A stretch of DNA of 64,000 nt from Gigaspora rosea (GCA_003550325.1 QKWP01000859.1:91956-155955); one strand, 5' to 3'. Positions 21,925-33,520 are shown, counted from the stretch's first letter. Numbers and translations are program-made. Notes: generated from the letters alone by a model not told the origin.

Positions 21925-23907
21925 ATGGAAACATTACAGAACGAATGCCTTTATGAAATATTTAATTACCTTCGAACATATCATAAAAGCCTATTTTCAT
22001 GCCTTCTAGTAAACCGACTATGGTGTAGAATTATTGTACCAATATTATGGAGTGAGCCGGGTGCTCGCATTCAAGATAAAAGACTTTTAAAGATATGTCT
22101 TTCAGCATTAAATGCTGAAGAACAAGCTTTATTAATCCCATTTAATATTACTCTTCCAAAAAATATAAAGCTATTATTTGATTATACAAGTTATATTACA
22201 TCTGTTAATTGTAATTATTTATACGGTGGAATTCATAAATATTATTATGGATTGGTACCTGAGGGTTATTGTATAATAAAAAATGCAATGGTATTTTCTT
22301 TGGCTCTAATGTTTTTACGATCTAGTAAAGGACTTAAATATTTAGATTTTAGAGGATACATTCATAATGAAACCATGTTTGTAGAAAGGCTTGGTAAAAG
22401 CACAGCTGTCGTTTCCCTAGAGTTATGGTGCTTTGATATTAAAGATAAGACCTTGGATGATATTCTCAATAAATGTATCACTCTGACCTCATTAACTATT
22501 AGACACAATCAACTTGGCCCTGAGAGAGCTAAAGCATTAGCAAGGACTCTTTGTGCAAGCAATACAACTCTAACTTCTCTAGATCTTCAGCATCACCAAC
22601 TTCATTCTGAAGGTGGAAAAGCATTAGCAGAAGTTCTCTGCAAAAATACCACTATAACTTCATTAAATATTTCTCATAATCAGATCGGTTGTGAAGGTGG
22701 AAAAGCACTAGCAAAAGCACTTTACATAAATACTACTCTAAATTCTTTAGACCTTTGCTCGAATGAACTTGGTACGGAATGTGGCAAAGCGTTAGCGGAA
22801 GCTCTATGCAAGAATACAACTTTGACTTCTTTAAAGCTTGAAAATAATCAATTTGATTCTGAAGCAGGGAAAGCATTGGCAAAGTCACTTTACATAAATA
22901 CTATTTTAAATTCTTTGAATATTCGCCTTAATAATCTTGGCTCTGAAGGTGGGAAAGCGTTAGCAGAGGCTTTATGTAAGAATTCAACCTTGACTTCTTT
23001 AAATCTTGCAAGTAATCAAGTTGATTCTGAAGCAGGGAAAGCTTTTGCAGAGTCTCTTTATGTAAATACTACTCTAACTTGTTTAAATCTTTGCCATAAT
23101 CGACTTGGCTCTGAGTGTGGGAAAGCGTTAGCAGACGCTCTATGCAAGAATCATACTCTGACTTCTTTAAATCTTGCAAATAATCAACTTGGAACTGAAG
23201 GAGTGAAAGCATTTTCAGAGTCTCTTTATGTAAATACTGCTCTAACCTGTTTAGATCTTTACAATAATCAAATTGGCTCTGAGGGTGGGAAAGCGTTAGC
23301 AGAGGCACTATGCAAGAATCATGCTCTGACTTCTTTAAGTCTTGGAAATAATCAACTTGGTTCTGAAGCAGTGAAAGCATTGGCAGAGTCTCTTTGCGTA
23401 AATACTACTTTAACTTCTTTATCTATTTACAATAACCAACTTGGTTCTGAGGGTGGGAAAGCGTTAGCAGAGGCTCTATGCAAGAATCATACTTTGACTT
23501 CTTTAGATCTTCACAATAATCTACTTGGTTCTGATGCAGGGAAAGCATTGGCAGAGTCTCTTTACGTAAATACTACTCTAACTTCTTTACATCTTTACGA
23601 TAATCGACTTGGTTCTGAGGGTGGGAAAGCGTTAGCAGAGGCTCTATGCAAGAATCATACTCTGACTTTTTTAAGTCTTGGGTGTAATCAACTTGATTCC
23701 GAAGTAGGGAAAGCATTGGCTGAGTCACTTTATTTAAATACTACTCTAAATAGATTAAATATTGCGAATAATCAACTTGGTTCTGAAGGTGGGAAAGCGT
23801 TAGCAGAGTCTTTATATAAAAATACTTCTCTGTGTCTTTTATTTTTTGATAATAATGACATTGGCCCTGACGTGGAGAAAACATTAAAAGAGGCCCTACT
23901 AAGATGA
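21925..23907 (+). CDS. F-box-like protein with 17 ribonuclease-inhibitor-type leucine-rich repeats
   Basis: Single-exon gene, 660 residues, no frameshift. The N-terminus (residues ~1-45, ECLYEIFNYLRTYHKSLFS...CLLVNRLWCRIIVPILW) matches the F-box pattern seen in many fungal proteins. A divergent linker follows to about residue 185. Seventeen 28-residue repeats then have the consensus TTLTSLxLxxNxLGSEGGKALAEAL, i.e. the RI/NLRC3-like LRR class. Middle repeats alternate between an EALCKN type and an ESLYVN type, giving a 56-residue higher-order unit, visible as ~168-bp repetition in the DNA. The last repeat is degenerate and caps the solenoid. Start choice: the only upstream ATG in frame, context AAAACATGG. 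Inferred role: substrate recognition in an SCF-type ubiquitin ligase, or another protein-binding scaffold; binding partner unknown. Confidence 0.88.
   Translation: METLQNECLYEIFNYLRTYHKSLFSCLLVNRLWCRIIVPILWSEPGARIQDKRLLKICLSALNAEEQALLIPFNITLPKNIKLLFDYTSYITSVNCNYLYGGIHKYYYGLVPEGYCIIKNAMVFSLALMFLRSSKGLKYLDFRGYIHNETMFVERLGKSTAVVSLELWCFDIKDKTLDDILNKCITLTSLTIRHNQLGPERAKALARTLCASNTTLTSLDLQHHQLHSEGGKALAEVLCKNTTITSLNISHNQIGCEGGKALAKALYINTTLNSLDLCSNELGTECGKALAEALCKNTTLTSLKLENNQFDSEAGKALAKSLYINTILNSLNIRLNNLGSEGGKALAEALCKNSTLTSLNLASNQVDSEAGKAFAESLYVNTTLTCLNLCHNRLGSECGKALADALCKNHTLTSLNLANNQLGTEGVKAFSESLYVNTALTCLDLYNNQIGSEGGKALAEALCKNHALTSLSLGNNQLGSEAVKALAESLCVNTTLTSLSIYNNQLGSEGGKALAEALCKNHTLTSLDLHNNLLGSDAGKALAESLYVNTTLTSLHLYDNRLGSEGGKALAEALCKNHTLTFLSLGCNQLDSEVGKALAESLYLNTTLNRLNIANNQLGSEGGKALAESLYKNTSLCLLFFDNNDIGPDVEKTLKEALLR
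22480..23880 (+). repeat. 84-bp tandem coding repeats (28-residue LRRs) with 168-bp periodicity
   Basis: Seventeen in-frame units. The central ten are highly similar at DNA level, and alternating units (GGGAAAGCGTTAGCAGAGGC versus GGGAAAGCATTGGCAGAGTC) show expansion in two-unit steps. Confidence 0.9.
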
Positions 23908-23962
23908 CGAAACCTTTTCGTCAGGTGACTTCAATTTGATATTTGATGAATGACGTAACTTA

Positions 23963-24078
23963 CCGTATTTTCGTGGAATAACGCGCAGGGGTATAATTTC
24001 GAATTTTGGCCTAAATTAAGTTTAATCCGTGTCAAAATTCGAAATAACGCTCATGGGCGTTATTTCGCAAAAACACGG
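23963..24078. mobile_element. TA-flanked MITE just downstream of the LRR gene
   Basis: CCGTATTTTCGTGGAATAAC at the left pairs with GTTATTTCGCAAAAACACGG at the right; TA on both sides. 116 bp, non-coding. It begins 55 bp after the LRR stop codon and could supply 3'-UTR sequence. Confidence 0.7.
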
Positions 24079-24461
24079 TATGACGAATGACGAAACTTAT
24101 GACGAAACCTATGTTTAGTAATATATTTTATATTTAATATAGCATTTTGGCGTAATATACGAGTTTTATATTTAAGAATCCTTGAAAACTGTTTAGTATA
24201 TAAACGCCTTTGGCATCTTGAGATCAGATAAAAACTGGTTAGTGCCTGCAAAATGCATAACGATAACAATTGTGCATAACAATGTATACTTATCGAAGTA
24301 TAAATGAATAAATAAAATAAGAAAAAAAAAGAGAGAAAGTTAAAGTAACTTAAAAGCAACTTTATATTAGAATTACAATTACGTAATAGCAAATTTGAGT
24401 ATATATAGGATCTTTTTTAAAAAATTGAAAATGAATATTGAATCTACTAATTTGCACTTGT
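24079..24461. other. Intergenic between convergent LRR and kinase genes
   Basis: The minus-strand open frame at 24060-24392 is low-complexity with no family similarity and overlaps the MITE; not called. No terminator signal is recognisable. Confidence 0.5.
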
Positions 24462-26142
24462 TCATTTTAAATTATGATCTGCGACAATTATTACAAAAAC
24501 TATATTTATATTACCTTTATAATCAATTTTAGATGAAATAAAACAACTTTTATAATGAGAATCAATATATACTTGCATAACTTCATTTTTTATATTTTGT
24601 AATTTTTTATCAGATTCAGTTAATTCTGATAAAATGTTTTCATTATTTTGCCATTCTGCAAAAATTTCACAAATTTCTGTTGCTGTTGGTCGTTCTTTTG
24701 GTTCTATATTCCAGCATTCCTTCACTAAATCTGTATGCACTTTGCTGTATTTTCGTAAATATGTGGTCGTAAACCATTACATACTTCTATTTGAAATTGT
24801 AATTTGGACTGCAATTTTGATTTTTGCTCAAAAGGTACAGGTTTACCGTATAAAATTTCCCACATGATTATACCACCAAATAAATAAATATCAGATGCTT
24901 TAGTATATTGTTGATTGTTAAAAACTTCAGGAGCAATATATGGTAAAATTCCACAAATTTTTATTTGATTTTGATTTTAATGCAATATTAGTTGCTATTG
25001 AAAGTCCTAAATCTGCAATATATGCACTTTTTAAGCTCTTCAATAGTATATTTCCACTATGTAAATCCCGATGAATAAGCTCATGAGAATGAATTATCTG
25101 GAGATCTGATGCGATACATTGTAGAAGGATTAATTTATCCTTCCAATCCATATGTGCTATATTACGTAGATTTTTGCGCAAACAACCAAAAGATGCAAGT
25201 TCCATGACGAGAATATAATTTTTAGAAACTTTGTCCTTTGATATACCGTAACATTTTAAAAAAGTTGGATCTTTAAGACTAATATTACAATATGCTCTTA
25301 ACTTATTATTAAAATGTTCAAATTATTAATACGGTATAAATAATAATGATTAACATAATTATTGTGACGGCTGATGCTGATTTTGGCTGATGCTGAATAT
25401 CACATGACATTTTGGTCCGGAAATTGCAGATCGGAAAATTTCAAAACAAACATCATTTGTTAAAAATCAAAGTTTTGCATAAGAAACTGCATTTCGTGCA
25501 CTAACAAAAATTTTTCACAAACAAGTTTACTATATAACCTTCTAACCTTCTAAATTCTAGACACTAACCCTAACATAAACAAAAACTTAAAGAATTTATT
25601 CATTGGTCACGTGGTTTTTGATGATGATACTGAGGTAGTCATTGAACTTATCTTCGTTTAAGTTAGGGTTAGGGTTAGTTTAAATGTTAGTAGGTGTATT
25701 AGCAAAATTGTTCAAGGAAAGCTTTTTGTTAGAACACTAATGGTTGTTTCTTATGCAGATTTTTGAGTTATAACCGATTTATGGCAGAACGAATGTTTGT
25801 TTTGAAATTTTCCGATCTGCAATTTCCGGACCAAAATGTCACATGATATTCAACATCAGCCAAAATCAGCATCAGCCGTCACAATTATTAATAATATTAA
25901 AAAAGAATTACCTCTTTTATAAATTCTTCTTGATAATTATTTGAATTATGAAGTAATTTAAGCGCAACTCCAAAGATAAGGTTTTGACTTTTATCATACC
26001 ATCTAGCATAATATACGGTTGCAAATCCACCCTCGCCTATTGCTTCAATATCTTCAAATTCATTATAAGAAATCCAGGTTAAATGATATTTATTTTCCAT
26101 CAAAATTTCTTTCAAATCGTCTTCAATTTCAGAATTATGCAT
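24462..26142 (-). CDS. Protein kinase (TKL/tyrosine-kinase-like), two exons, two single-base frameshifts
   Basis: Exon 1 is 26142-25912 and exon 2 is 25301-24462. The intron (25302-25911, GT-AG, phase 0) joins EEFIKE to LRAYCNI. Motifs in order: glycine loop GEGGFATVY, VALKLL lysine, hinge YILVMELASFGCL, catalytic HRDLHSGNILL, metal-binding ADLGLS (DLG instead of DFG), PYIAPEVF, SDIYLFGGIIMWEI and PKERPTATEI. All catalytic residues are present. Two one-base slips break the frame: an extra A at about 24957-24963 (before CGILPYIAPE) and a missing base at about 24740-24743 (before VHTDLVKEC). They cancel in length, giving about 356 residues if corrected. Either a recent pseudogene or assembly error. 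The intron contains a complete MITE, and a 2-kb foldback begins 51 bp upstream of the ATG. Belongs to the large kinase expansion typical of Glomeromycotina; substrate unknown. Confidence 0.8.
25363..25883. mobile_element. TGTGACGG-family MITE inside a kinase intron, 521 bp
   Basis: Long inverted ends: TGTGACGGCTGATGCTGATT (left) and its counterpart ATCAGCATCAGCCGTCACA (right), with continued pairing through the TTTTGGTCCGGAAATTGCAG region. Direct ATTAT on both sides (25358-25362, 25884-25888). The core has TTAGGGTTAGGGTTAG (about 25662-25681). It makes up 521 of the 610 bp of the kinase intron. Confidence 0.9.
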
Positions 26143-26193
26143 CCAGTCATTTGTAACTGTTATTCATTTATAAAATTTTAGTCAATAAATAAA

Positions 26194-28256
26194 GCCACCC
26201 CCAGCCGGCCTCTGACCCTTCCGACCTAGTCACGTGCAATGTAGTACAAATAGAGATCACGTGACTTCCGGATTCGGTATTTTAGCAAAATTTTAGGTTA
26301 CGCAAAACCCGTGATCACGTGATTTGCGTAACCAAAAAGCCAATCAAAATTTGAACCAGAACTTGGTCCAAATTGAACCAATTCGGGTTCACTTGAACCA
26401 GAACTTGGTTCAAATTGAACCATTTCAGGTCACTTGAACCAGAAATTGGTTCAGACTGAACTGAACCACTTCGGTTCGAGCTTGGTTCAAATTGAACCAC
26501 TTCGGGTTCATTTGAATCAAGTTCTGGTCAATTGAACCACTTCGGTTCATTTGAACAAAGTTCTGGTTCAAATTGAACCACTTCGGGTTCATTTGAACTA
26601 AGTTCTGGTTCAAATTGATCCACTTTGGTTCATTTGTACATTTGAGCCAAGTTCTGGTTAAATTAAACAACTTCGGATTCACTTAAACCAGAAATTGGTT
26701 CTAATTGAGCCATTTCGGGTTCATTTAAACCAAGTTCTGGTTCAATTTGAACCAGAACTTGGTTCAAATGAATTCGAAGTGGTTCAATTTGAACAAGACT
26801 TGGTTCAAGTGAACCCGAAGTAGTTCAATTTGATCCTGAACTTGGTACAAATGAACCCAAAGTGATTCAATTTGAACCTAGTTCAAATGAACCCGCAGTG
26901 GTTCAATTTGAACCAAGCTCTGGTTTAAATGAACGAAGTGGTTCAGTTTGAACCAATTTCTGGTTCAAGTGACATGAAATGGTTCAATTTGAACCGAACC
27001 CGAATTGGTTAATTTGGACCAAGTTCTGGTTCAAATTTTGATTGGCTTTTTTGGTTACGCAAATCACGTGATCACGGGTTTCGCGTAACCTAAAATTTTG
27101 CTAAAAGAGCGTCCTTATCCTAGACCCCTGGTTTAGGATAGTTATCATGGACCCCGGGGTTTAGGCAAATTAAACTAGATCTCAAATATGATTGGTTCAG
27201 ATCTAATAGCTATCGAGTAAAAAATTCTAAGTTTTTTACTATATGCATATCGCCGCGAAGTCAGTTTCGCAATAAAAATTTCAATCGATTTTAAAAAAAT
27301 AAACTTTAAAGACAGTTTTTTTTTATCTTTATTAATTTTTATTTATTTATTATTATTTACAATATACAAGCGAAAATAAAAAAAAAATTGAAAAAAAGGT
27401 GAAAAAGTGGAAAAAAAATTCGACAAAAAAATCCATCAAAAAATAATAAAGCCCACAAATATTAAAAAGCGGCGAGAACGTGCAAAGGACTACAAGAACT
27501 AATAAAAAATACACCCAAAAAATGTCTTCGCTGGAAAGGAACCATAGTGACTCTGATGACAAGGTTATGCAAAGCCAACATAACGAAATAATACCAAAAA
27601 AGTGACGACCAAAAACGACGAGAACGCACGAAAATCATAAGGACCTATGAAAAATATACTAAAAGAAACGAAAAACCTGGCAGCAAAAAAAAAATCTAAA
27701 AAAGGTAAGAAAAATAACAACTCACTAGGAAGCGTTGACATCTACAACGAAACTACAACGACTTTGGTGACGAAATAACAAGTGACAAGGTTACGCGAAA
27801 CCAACATAACGAAATAATACCAAAAAAGTGTCGACACCAAAACTGACGAGAACGCACGAAAATCATAAGGCCTATGAAAAATATACTAAAAGAAACAAAA
27901 AACCTGGCAGCAAAAAAAAAAAATCTAAAAAACGTAAGAAAAATAACAACTCACTAGGAAGCGTTGACATCTACAATGAGCGAAATGACAAAACCAACAA
28001 AAATGCGGCACCAAAAGCGACGATACCAAGAGTGACAATCCTAAAAACCAAGCGACGATAAAGCATCAAAACAAAAAAATTATGCAGATCGTTATATATA
28101 TGTAAACTGAGGGGTCTACGGATTAATTATAAACCCCCCGGTTTAGGTTAAGTTTTCTCTTGCTAAAATGCCCGAATCCAAAAGTCACGTGATTTCTATT
28201 TGTACTACGTTGCATGGGACTGGGTCGGAAGGGTCTGAGGCCGGCTGGGGGGTGGC
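26194..28256. mobile_element. Large foldback element, ~95-bp outer TIRs, ~2.06 kb
   Basis: Left arm (26194-26287) starts GCCACCCCCAGCCGGCCTCT and contains AGTCACGTGCAATGTAGTAC. The right arm (28161-28256) is its inverted copy with a few changes. Short A-rich TAAATAAA-like sequence lies at both sides, but no certain duplication. Interior: a second inverted-repeat element (26281-27105) and a ~225-bp direct duplication (about 27559-27750 and 27784-27977). Lysine-rich frames there (27828-28061) are low complexity, with no transposase. Confidence 0.8.
26281..27105. repeat. Inner foldback with AACCAGAACTTGGTTCAAAT tandem units
   Basis: Inverted ends TTTAGCAAAATTTTAGGTTA / complement, followed by ACGCAAAACCCGTGATCACGTG on both arms. 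Between them are about fifteen 40-46-bp units of GAACCAGAACTTGGTTCAAA and GAACCACTTCGGGTTCATTT in both orientations, so almost the whole 825 bp can self-pair. Confidence 0.85.
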
Positions 28257-29411
28257 ATTAGCAAAAGTGGGGGGTGGGAATAGCAATTCCCTAAATAAAT
28301 TAACAGTTAATAACAATATAAAATTATTTATGATATAATACCCAATGTTATATCATTTTCTCTAATCCTGTAATCGACGATTTAAATATATAAATTTATT
28401 AAATAAATTATACAAATGAGTATTGACTTTCATGACCCAGTCCCAGATCTAATAATCGAATACAAAATCAAGTGTATCGATCTTTTTTCTTAAAAATTGA
28501 TTATAGCTCAAAACTTTGTTTATAAATCACCATTTATGTTATCATTCTGCTCTAACCTTATTTAACTCTAATCATAACTCTAAATTTATATGTTTTTTAT
28601 TCAAATTACACCTGATCTTATGATTGGGTTGCGATCAATGTTTCAGCCTAAACCAAAACTTTCGGCCGGGTGAAGCTTCCGAAATCTCCAAAACCTGTTG
28701 TGCCCAAGACCACAAATCTGAAACCTCCGAAACTGCTTTGGAGGGACTGATATTACCAACCCATTTTTCATGTCGATCATTGTAGATCTTGATTCAACAT
28801 TACTGTTACTGTTACACAAAATTGTCTATTAAAATTTTTTTAAGTATCGAGCGTCTTTGTTTTAAAACTAGTGAAATTTCATTCTTCAAAAAAGTAAGAA
28901 ATCGGGGCTAGGGTCTAGAAAAAGAATTAGAGAAAGTATAGTACTTAGTAATATTCATTACGGGTATTAAATAATAATAGCAATAATAAAAGCTTTAAAA
29001 AAAATGATCAAACTGTAGCGTTCGTTCTTAAAAAAAGTTTCATATATACTGTTTAATTAAAAAGTTAATATTTTAATACTAATATTTACACTAGTCTCGC
29101 TAAGTATTTTTTTTTATGTTACATTTAAAATAAAATAGTAAGGGCGCGTATTAATTTGTTGAGCGAACATAATTAGATTAAAAGCAGGTGATCAACTGAC
29201 TTTAATGAATCGTATGAAATATTATAAAATACAGTAGCATATTAGGAATCATATATTTTAAATTATATATTATGTGAGGTACAACAAATAATACATAGGT
29301 AAGTAATAGAAAAATTTTCTAAGAAATTTATATAAATGTTTTACTAAACATACATTACATTGGTTATACTTTATTAAATAGGTGACCACACTATATACGT
29401 ATCCATATAGT
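28257..29411. other. Intergenic, no gene seen
   Basis: AT-rich, apart from a moderately GC-rich patch at 28616-28760 (GGCCGGGTGAAGCTTCCGAA...) of unknown origin. No coding frame. Confidence 0.5.
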
Positions 29412-31250
29412 TTAACTTTTGTATGATGGTTTCCGTTTCTGTTTTTTTTCTTTTGCAAGTGGAATAATGCTAGTATTAGAAGCTACGGATCTATGATGAC
29501 CTGTTTCTTTGTTTATAACATTGACTAGATTTTGTGCTTTTCCAAAATCATCTAAGGTAACAATATTATGAAGGTGAGACATTAAAGTATTTTGATCGCT
29601 ACAGTTAAAATGTTCCTGTGTTGATGAATGTTTAGATTTAATTAGATTTTGAAGAAATATTAAATTATTCTGTAATTCTTGGAGACATTTTGTAGTAGAT
29701 TCCAAGAATTCTTTGATTTCTTGTTGATAAATAGCAGCGTCATTTAAATCATTAACATCAGCTATAAGTGAAGTTGATGCAGATATAGATATGTTTGATT
29801 GTGATACTTCGATTGGAATATTAGATCCAAGAATGTGTCCAATGTAAGTAAGGATCTCATTAGATGAGGTTGATATAGAACTATTGCTATTATCATTATC
29901 TTCATTTTCAATGTCTTTGCTTTTATCATTAATATCATCCTCAATATCGCCCTCATCACTAATATTATTATCATCATCTCCAGATATTTCAAATTTATTA
30001 GCATATATATTTGATCAAATATTTTTGGATTCCTGGTAAGTTGAAAAAGCCATTTTAGGCAAATGTGAATATTGTTCTTGCTTACAAAGGTCTTCTATGT
30101 AAAGAGCTGCAGCACGAAGATGTTTGCAAATGATTCCTCTTTGAAGAAAATCAAGGCATTGGCAGCAAATATCAGTTGGTTGTCCGTATATACAAGTTGT
30201 ATAAATCAATCCAGGCATAGTTTCAGATTCAACCTCAACATAAATCTTTCCAGAAAGCTCATCTACCTCATATTTTTTTATTTTATTTGTGTCAATTAGC
30301 TTTCTTGCAAGGTTATCACGTTTTTCACTTGGAGATAAATATGCAACTTGGGAAAACTCTTGTATAATAATTTTACGATCAGATTGGTCCATTATATTAA
30401 GGTCTTTTCGCCGTTCTGCCTTTTCTCGTTCAATATTTATAGCAAGATTTCGCAATGTTAAGATATTTGGAATAACTTCATACACAAGAGCAATATATAA
30501 TACATCAGCTCTAAGGGGACGATTATTTCTTTGGAATCGGCTTAATTGATTATTTTTTAAATACTCATTCATTCCTTCAAGATGGTTATTCATAATAGGA
30601 AGTTTCTCTAAAGGAATTTCAAGAGCTTTTGCAGCATTCATCCGTCCATTAAGGCACCAACTAGACAAAAGATCTCCGGCCCATTGTTTTTTTAAGTAAG
30701 AAAGAAAATTTAAACCACCTTCTAGAACTTTCTTATTTTCTAACAAGCTTTCTGCTTTATAAATGCATTCTAATAATCTTTTTTTTTTTGTAATATAATT
30801 ACGAACAATCTCCTCACTACCATCTATTAACCGAGCCTCATTCAAGACACTTTTTAAAAATGCTTTTAAGGTTTGTCTTAATAAAATTGTTTTATTTTCA
30901 CCATCATGTCCTAATTGTTTATTAATTTCATTCTTGCAACATTGACTGATATGAAAGTAACAAAGAAGTAGAATAATTCCTGGCCATACTTTTGATAATG
31001 GCTTTCACTCTTTTATATCAGCATCAGTCATTACAGCACAAGGGCTAAACGTAACCAAGGTAGCTAGAGATTGATTCTGATTATAATTATTACTGATCTT
31101 ATCACGAAAGATTGTAAAAAGTCGTTCTAAAATTTTACTATCATATCCAGAAGATGTTAGACGATTAGATCGAGGTGGTGTAAAGAGAATAAAAGAAATA
31201 GGGTTGCCTTTATTATAATGAGACGTGGAATAATTAAATTTTCCTAACAC
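29412..31250 (-). pseudogene. MULE transposase relic with SWIM zinc finger (5'-truncated, two in-frame TGA)
   Basis: One continuous reading frame of 613 codons is interrupted only by TGA at 31005-31007 and TGA at 30015-30017. The first part (31250-31008) has CAVMTDADIKE, a likely catalytic aspartate of the MULE DDE domain. After the stop come WPGIILLLCYFHISQ (C..H motif) and a helical region (LEGMNEYLKNN). The SWIM finger CCQCLDFLQRGIICKHLRAA (C-x-C ... C-x-H) follows near 30100-30170. After the second stop comes an acidic low-complexity stretch (29980-29850) and a leucine-rich C-terminus (TKCLQELQNNLIFLQNLI) ending in basic KEKKQKRKPSYKS. The N-terminal DNA-binding domain is missing and no element ends were found around it. 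Inferred role when alive: cut-and-paste transposition in the nucleus. Confidence 0.8.
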
Positions 31251-32749
31251 CCGATTTTTTGCTTAATAAAATATTTTTAAAAGTAGTCAAAAAAGTAAAG
31301 TAAACATAAAAAATAAGTAGCTTATTTATATGATAATTACAAATAAGTACTCATTTTTATTGTACGTACGTTTGTACATGCATAAATTGTAGTTGCTTAT
31401 AACAATGTAAAATAAAACCTAATAAGTAAGAAAAAATTGCAAATTACACGTATCATATTTGATTATGAAGCGAAAAAAATGGAAAACTAAAAATACAAGG
31501 AACGAGTATCTAAACCTATCTTGAAGCTCTAATAAAAAATGTTAGAAAACTAATTTTATCAACAATAATTTCACTTTCTATAATCTCAGACCAACCAACC
31601 CTAACTCTAATTTTATTTTCTGCGTTTTAGATACTCTTTCAGATAAGAAATGAAAAATGGGGTTGTACTATCAATATTCCAGTTGAGAATATTTCTTCGT
31701 AAAAAGGCGATCCTTTATTTGAACTTATAAAATGTAAGCGCCTCTAAAAGTACTTAATAGAATAATTATTTAGGAGATTTTAATGTCTTAAAAGTCAGTA
31801 ATATCAAATGAAAAGATCATATGATCACAGATTAAACCAATTCGAAAGCTTTTCGTGATAGGCTACACTATAGATATTTGTCCATTGGGCAGCGAAAGAA
31901 TCAAGCACTGCTGATTATCTCGTTCTCACCAATCTTACCCAAATTTATAATATATTTGCAAAATATTAAGATTGCTTGTTTGATTTAATCTTTATAAAAT
32001 AGCAATCGTTTTTTTTTTTTTTTTCGGAATTGGGATTTGTCCAGGTTTTGCCAGAAAATATATCTACAAAGTGAATTATGTAAATTTCCATCGTACTAAC
32101 AGTAATATGTAATACCTATCAATTAATTCTTTGGTTATAATTTTACTTCAAAACAAATATCGATTTGATAAATATTTCAATTTTTCTATAATTGTAAAAT
32201 TATATATGAAACTTTATTCTAGGTTGGAGTTATGATCATATAATATAACGGACCTATGGGCCATAGGTCCGTATATCATATGATGCTATTGCATTTAAGA
32301 TTCAGAGCATGTTATCGTCTAAATTGCTTTTGAATTTAGAGCGAATCCATATAAATAAAATAAAATAAAATTTCGTCAAGTTTAAATAAGTAGTTATCGA
32401 AAAAAGTTTGGCTCAGATCGATTTTACCTAATCCCCTAACGTTAAAATGAACATTTTGGTAATTAACAAAACGTCGATCATACGGGCCGAATTTAAACTT
32501 TATGGTTATCAATATCTGATTTCCAATCAAGGAACCCAGTAACATCTTCATGATAATCACATCACATAATTAAGTGTTCAGCCTACATTATTAATGTGTA
32601 GCGCTTATGCGCCATCTTCTTATTCATTACATTGTGGTAAACTACAGCAAGTGACAGATAACAAATATTTATTACAGCTGATTTTGGCCATAATTTAATG
32701 GTAAATCAGATCAATTTGCAGATTGTTACAGTAGTCAGATTTGAATTAG
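31251..32749. other. Intergenic with one short hairpin
   Basis: No coding frame supported. A perfect ACGGACCTATGG/CCATAGGTCCGT hairpin lies at about 32249-32274. Otherwise AT-rich. Confidence 0.5.
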
Positions 32750-33520
32750 TTCAAGATCGATTTTGGTAACATAATGTCGACCGTGGCAACATCAATGTCG
32801 ACCGTAAACTAGTTCACGATCGACTTTGGTGATATCAATGTTTGGCTAGGTCAAATGAAAATCGTGAACTAGTTCACGATCGATTTAAGTTTGAATCATC
32901 TTTGAATCATCTTTGATACCTGGTAGTCCTGTGATTAGATTTTGATAAATTGACATCATTCAAATTATCTCAATAAGATGTTTCCAATGGTACCAATTTC
33001 ATCAAAATCTGATCACAGGATCACCAGCTATCAAAAATAGATCAATTCTTTACCGTGAACTGGTTTGAATTTGATTCATCTTCAATAACTTGTGATCTTG
33101 TGATTGGATTTGGATAAAATTAATATCATTCGAATCATCTTATTGAGATGATTCGTATGGTACCAAATTCATCAAAACCCAATTCAAAGATCGCTAGATA
33201 TCAAAGATGGATCAAATTCTTTATCGTGAGCTAGTTCACGATTGAATGAAATTTGATCCATCTTTGATATCCTGCGATCTTGGAATTGGATTTTGATGAA
33301 TTTGGTATCATTCGAATTATCTCAATAAGATGATTCTAATGGTGCAAAATTCACCAAAATCTAATCCCAAGATCGCAAGATATCAAAGATGGATCAAAAT
33401 CAACCCGATCGTGAACTAGTTCACTATAAAGAATTTGATCCATCTTTGATATCTTGCTATCTTGGTGAATTTGGTACCATTCGAATCATCTTATTGAGAT
33501 GATTTGAATGGTACCAAAAA
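32750..33520. repeat. Block of ~180-bp palindromic repeat units
   Basis: Recurring GATCGTGAACTAGTTCACGA palindromes alternate with ATCCATCTTTGATATCTTG...GGTACCATTCGAATCATCTC, each unit being an imperfect inverted repeat centred on ATCTCAATAAGAT or CTTATTGAGATG. About four to five units. The centre motif resembles that at 59020-59290. Confidence 0.8.

Noticed and set aside
23069..23380. Antisense 103-codon frame in the LRR gene
   Set aside because: A mirror of the repeated LRR coding sequence.
26315..26682. W/N/Q-rich minus-strand frames as a repeat protein
   Set aside because: Translation of the GGTTCAAATT foldback array; both strands and several frames are equally open.
27828..28061. Lysine-rich 77-codon frame as a nuclear protein
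   Set aside because: Part of a duplicated A-rich segment inside the foldback; no conserved motif.
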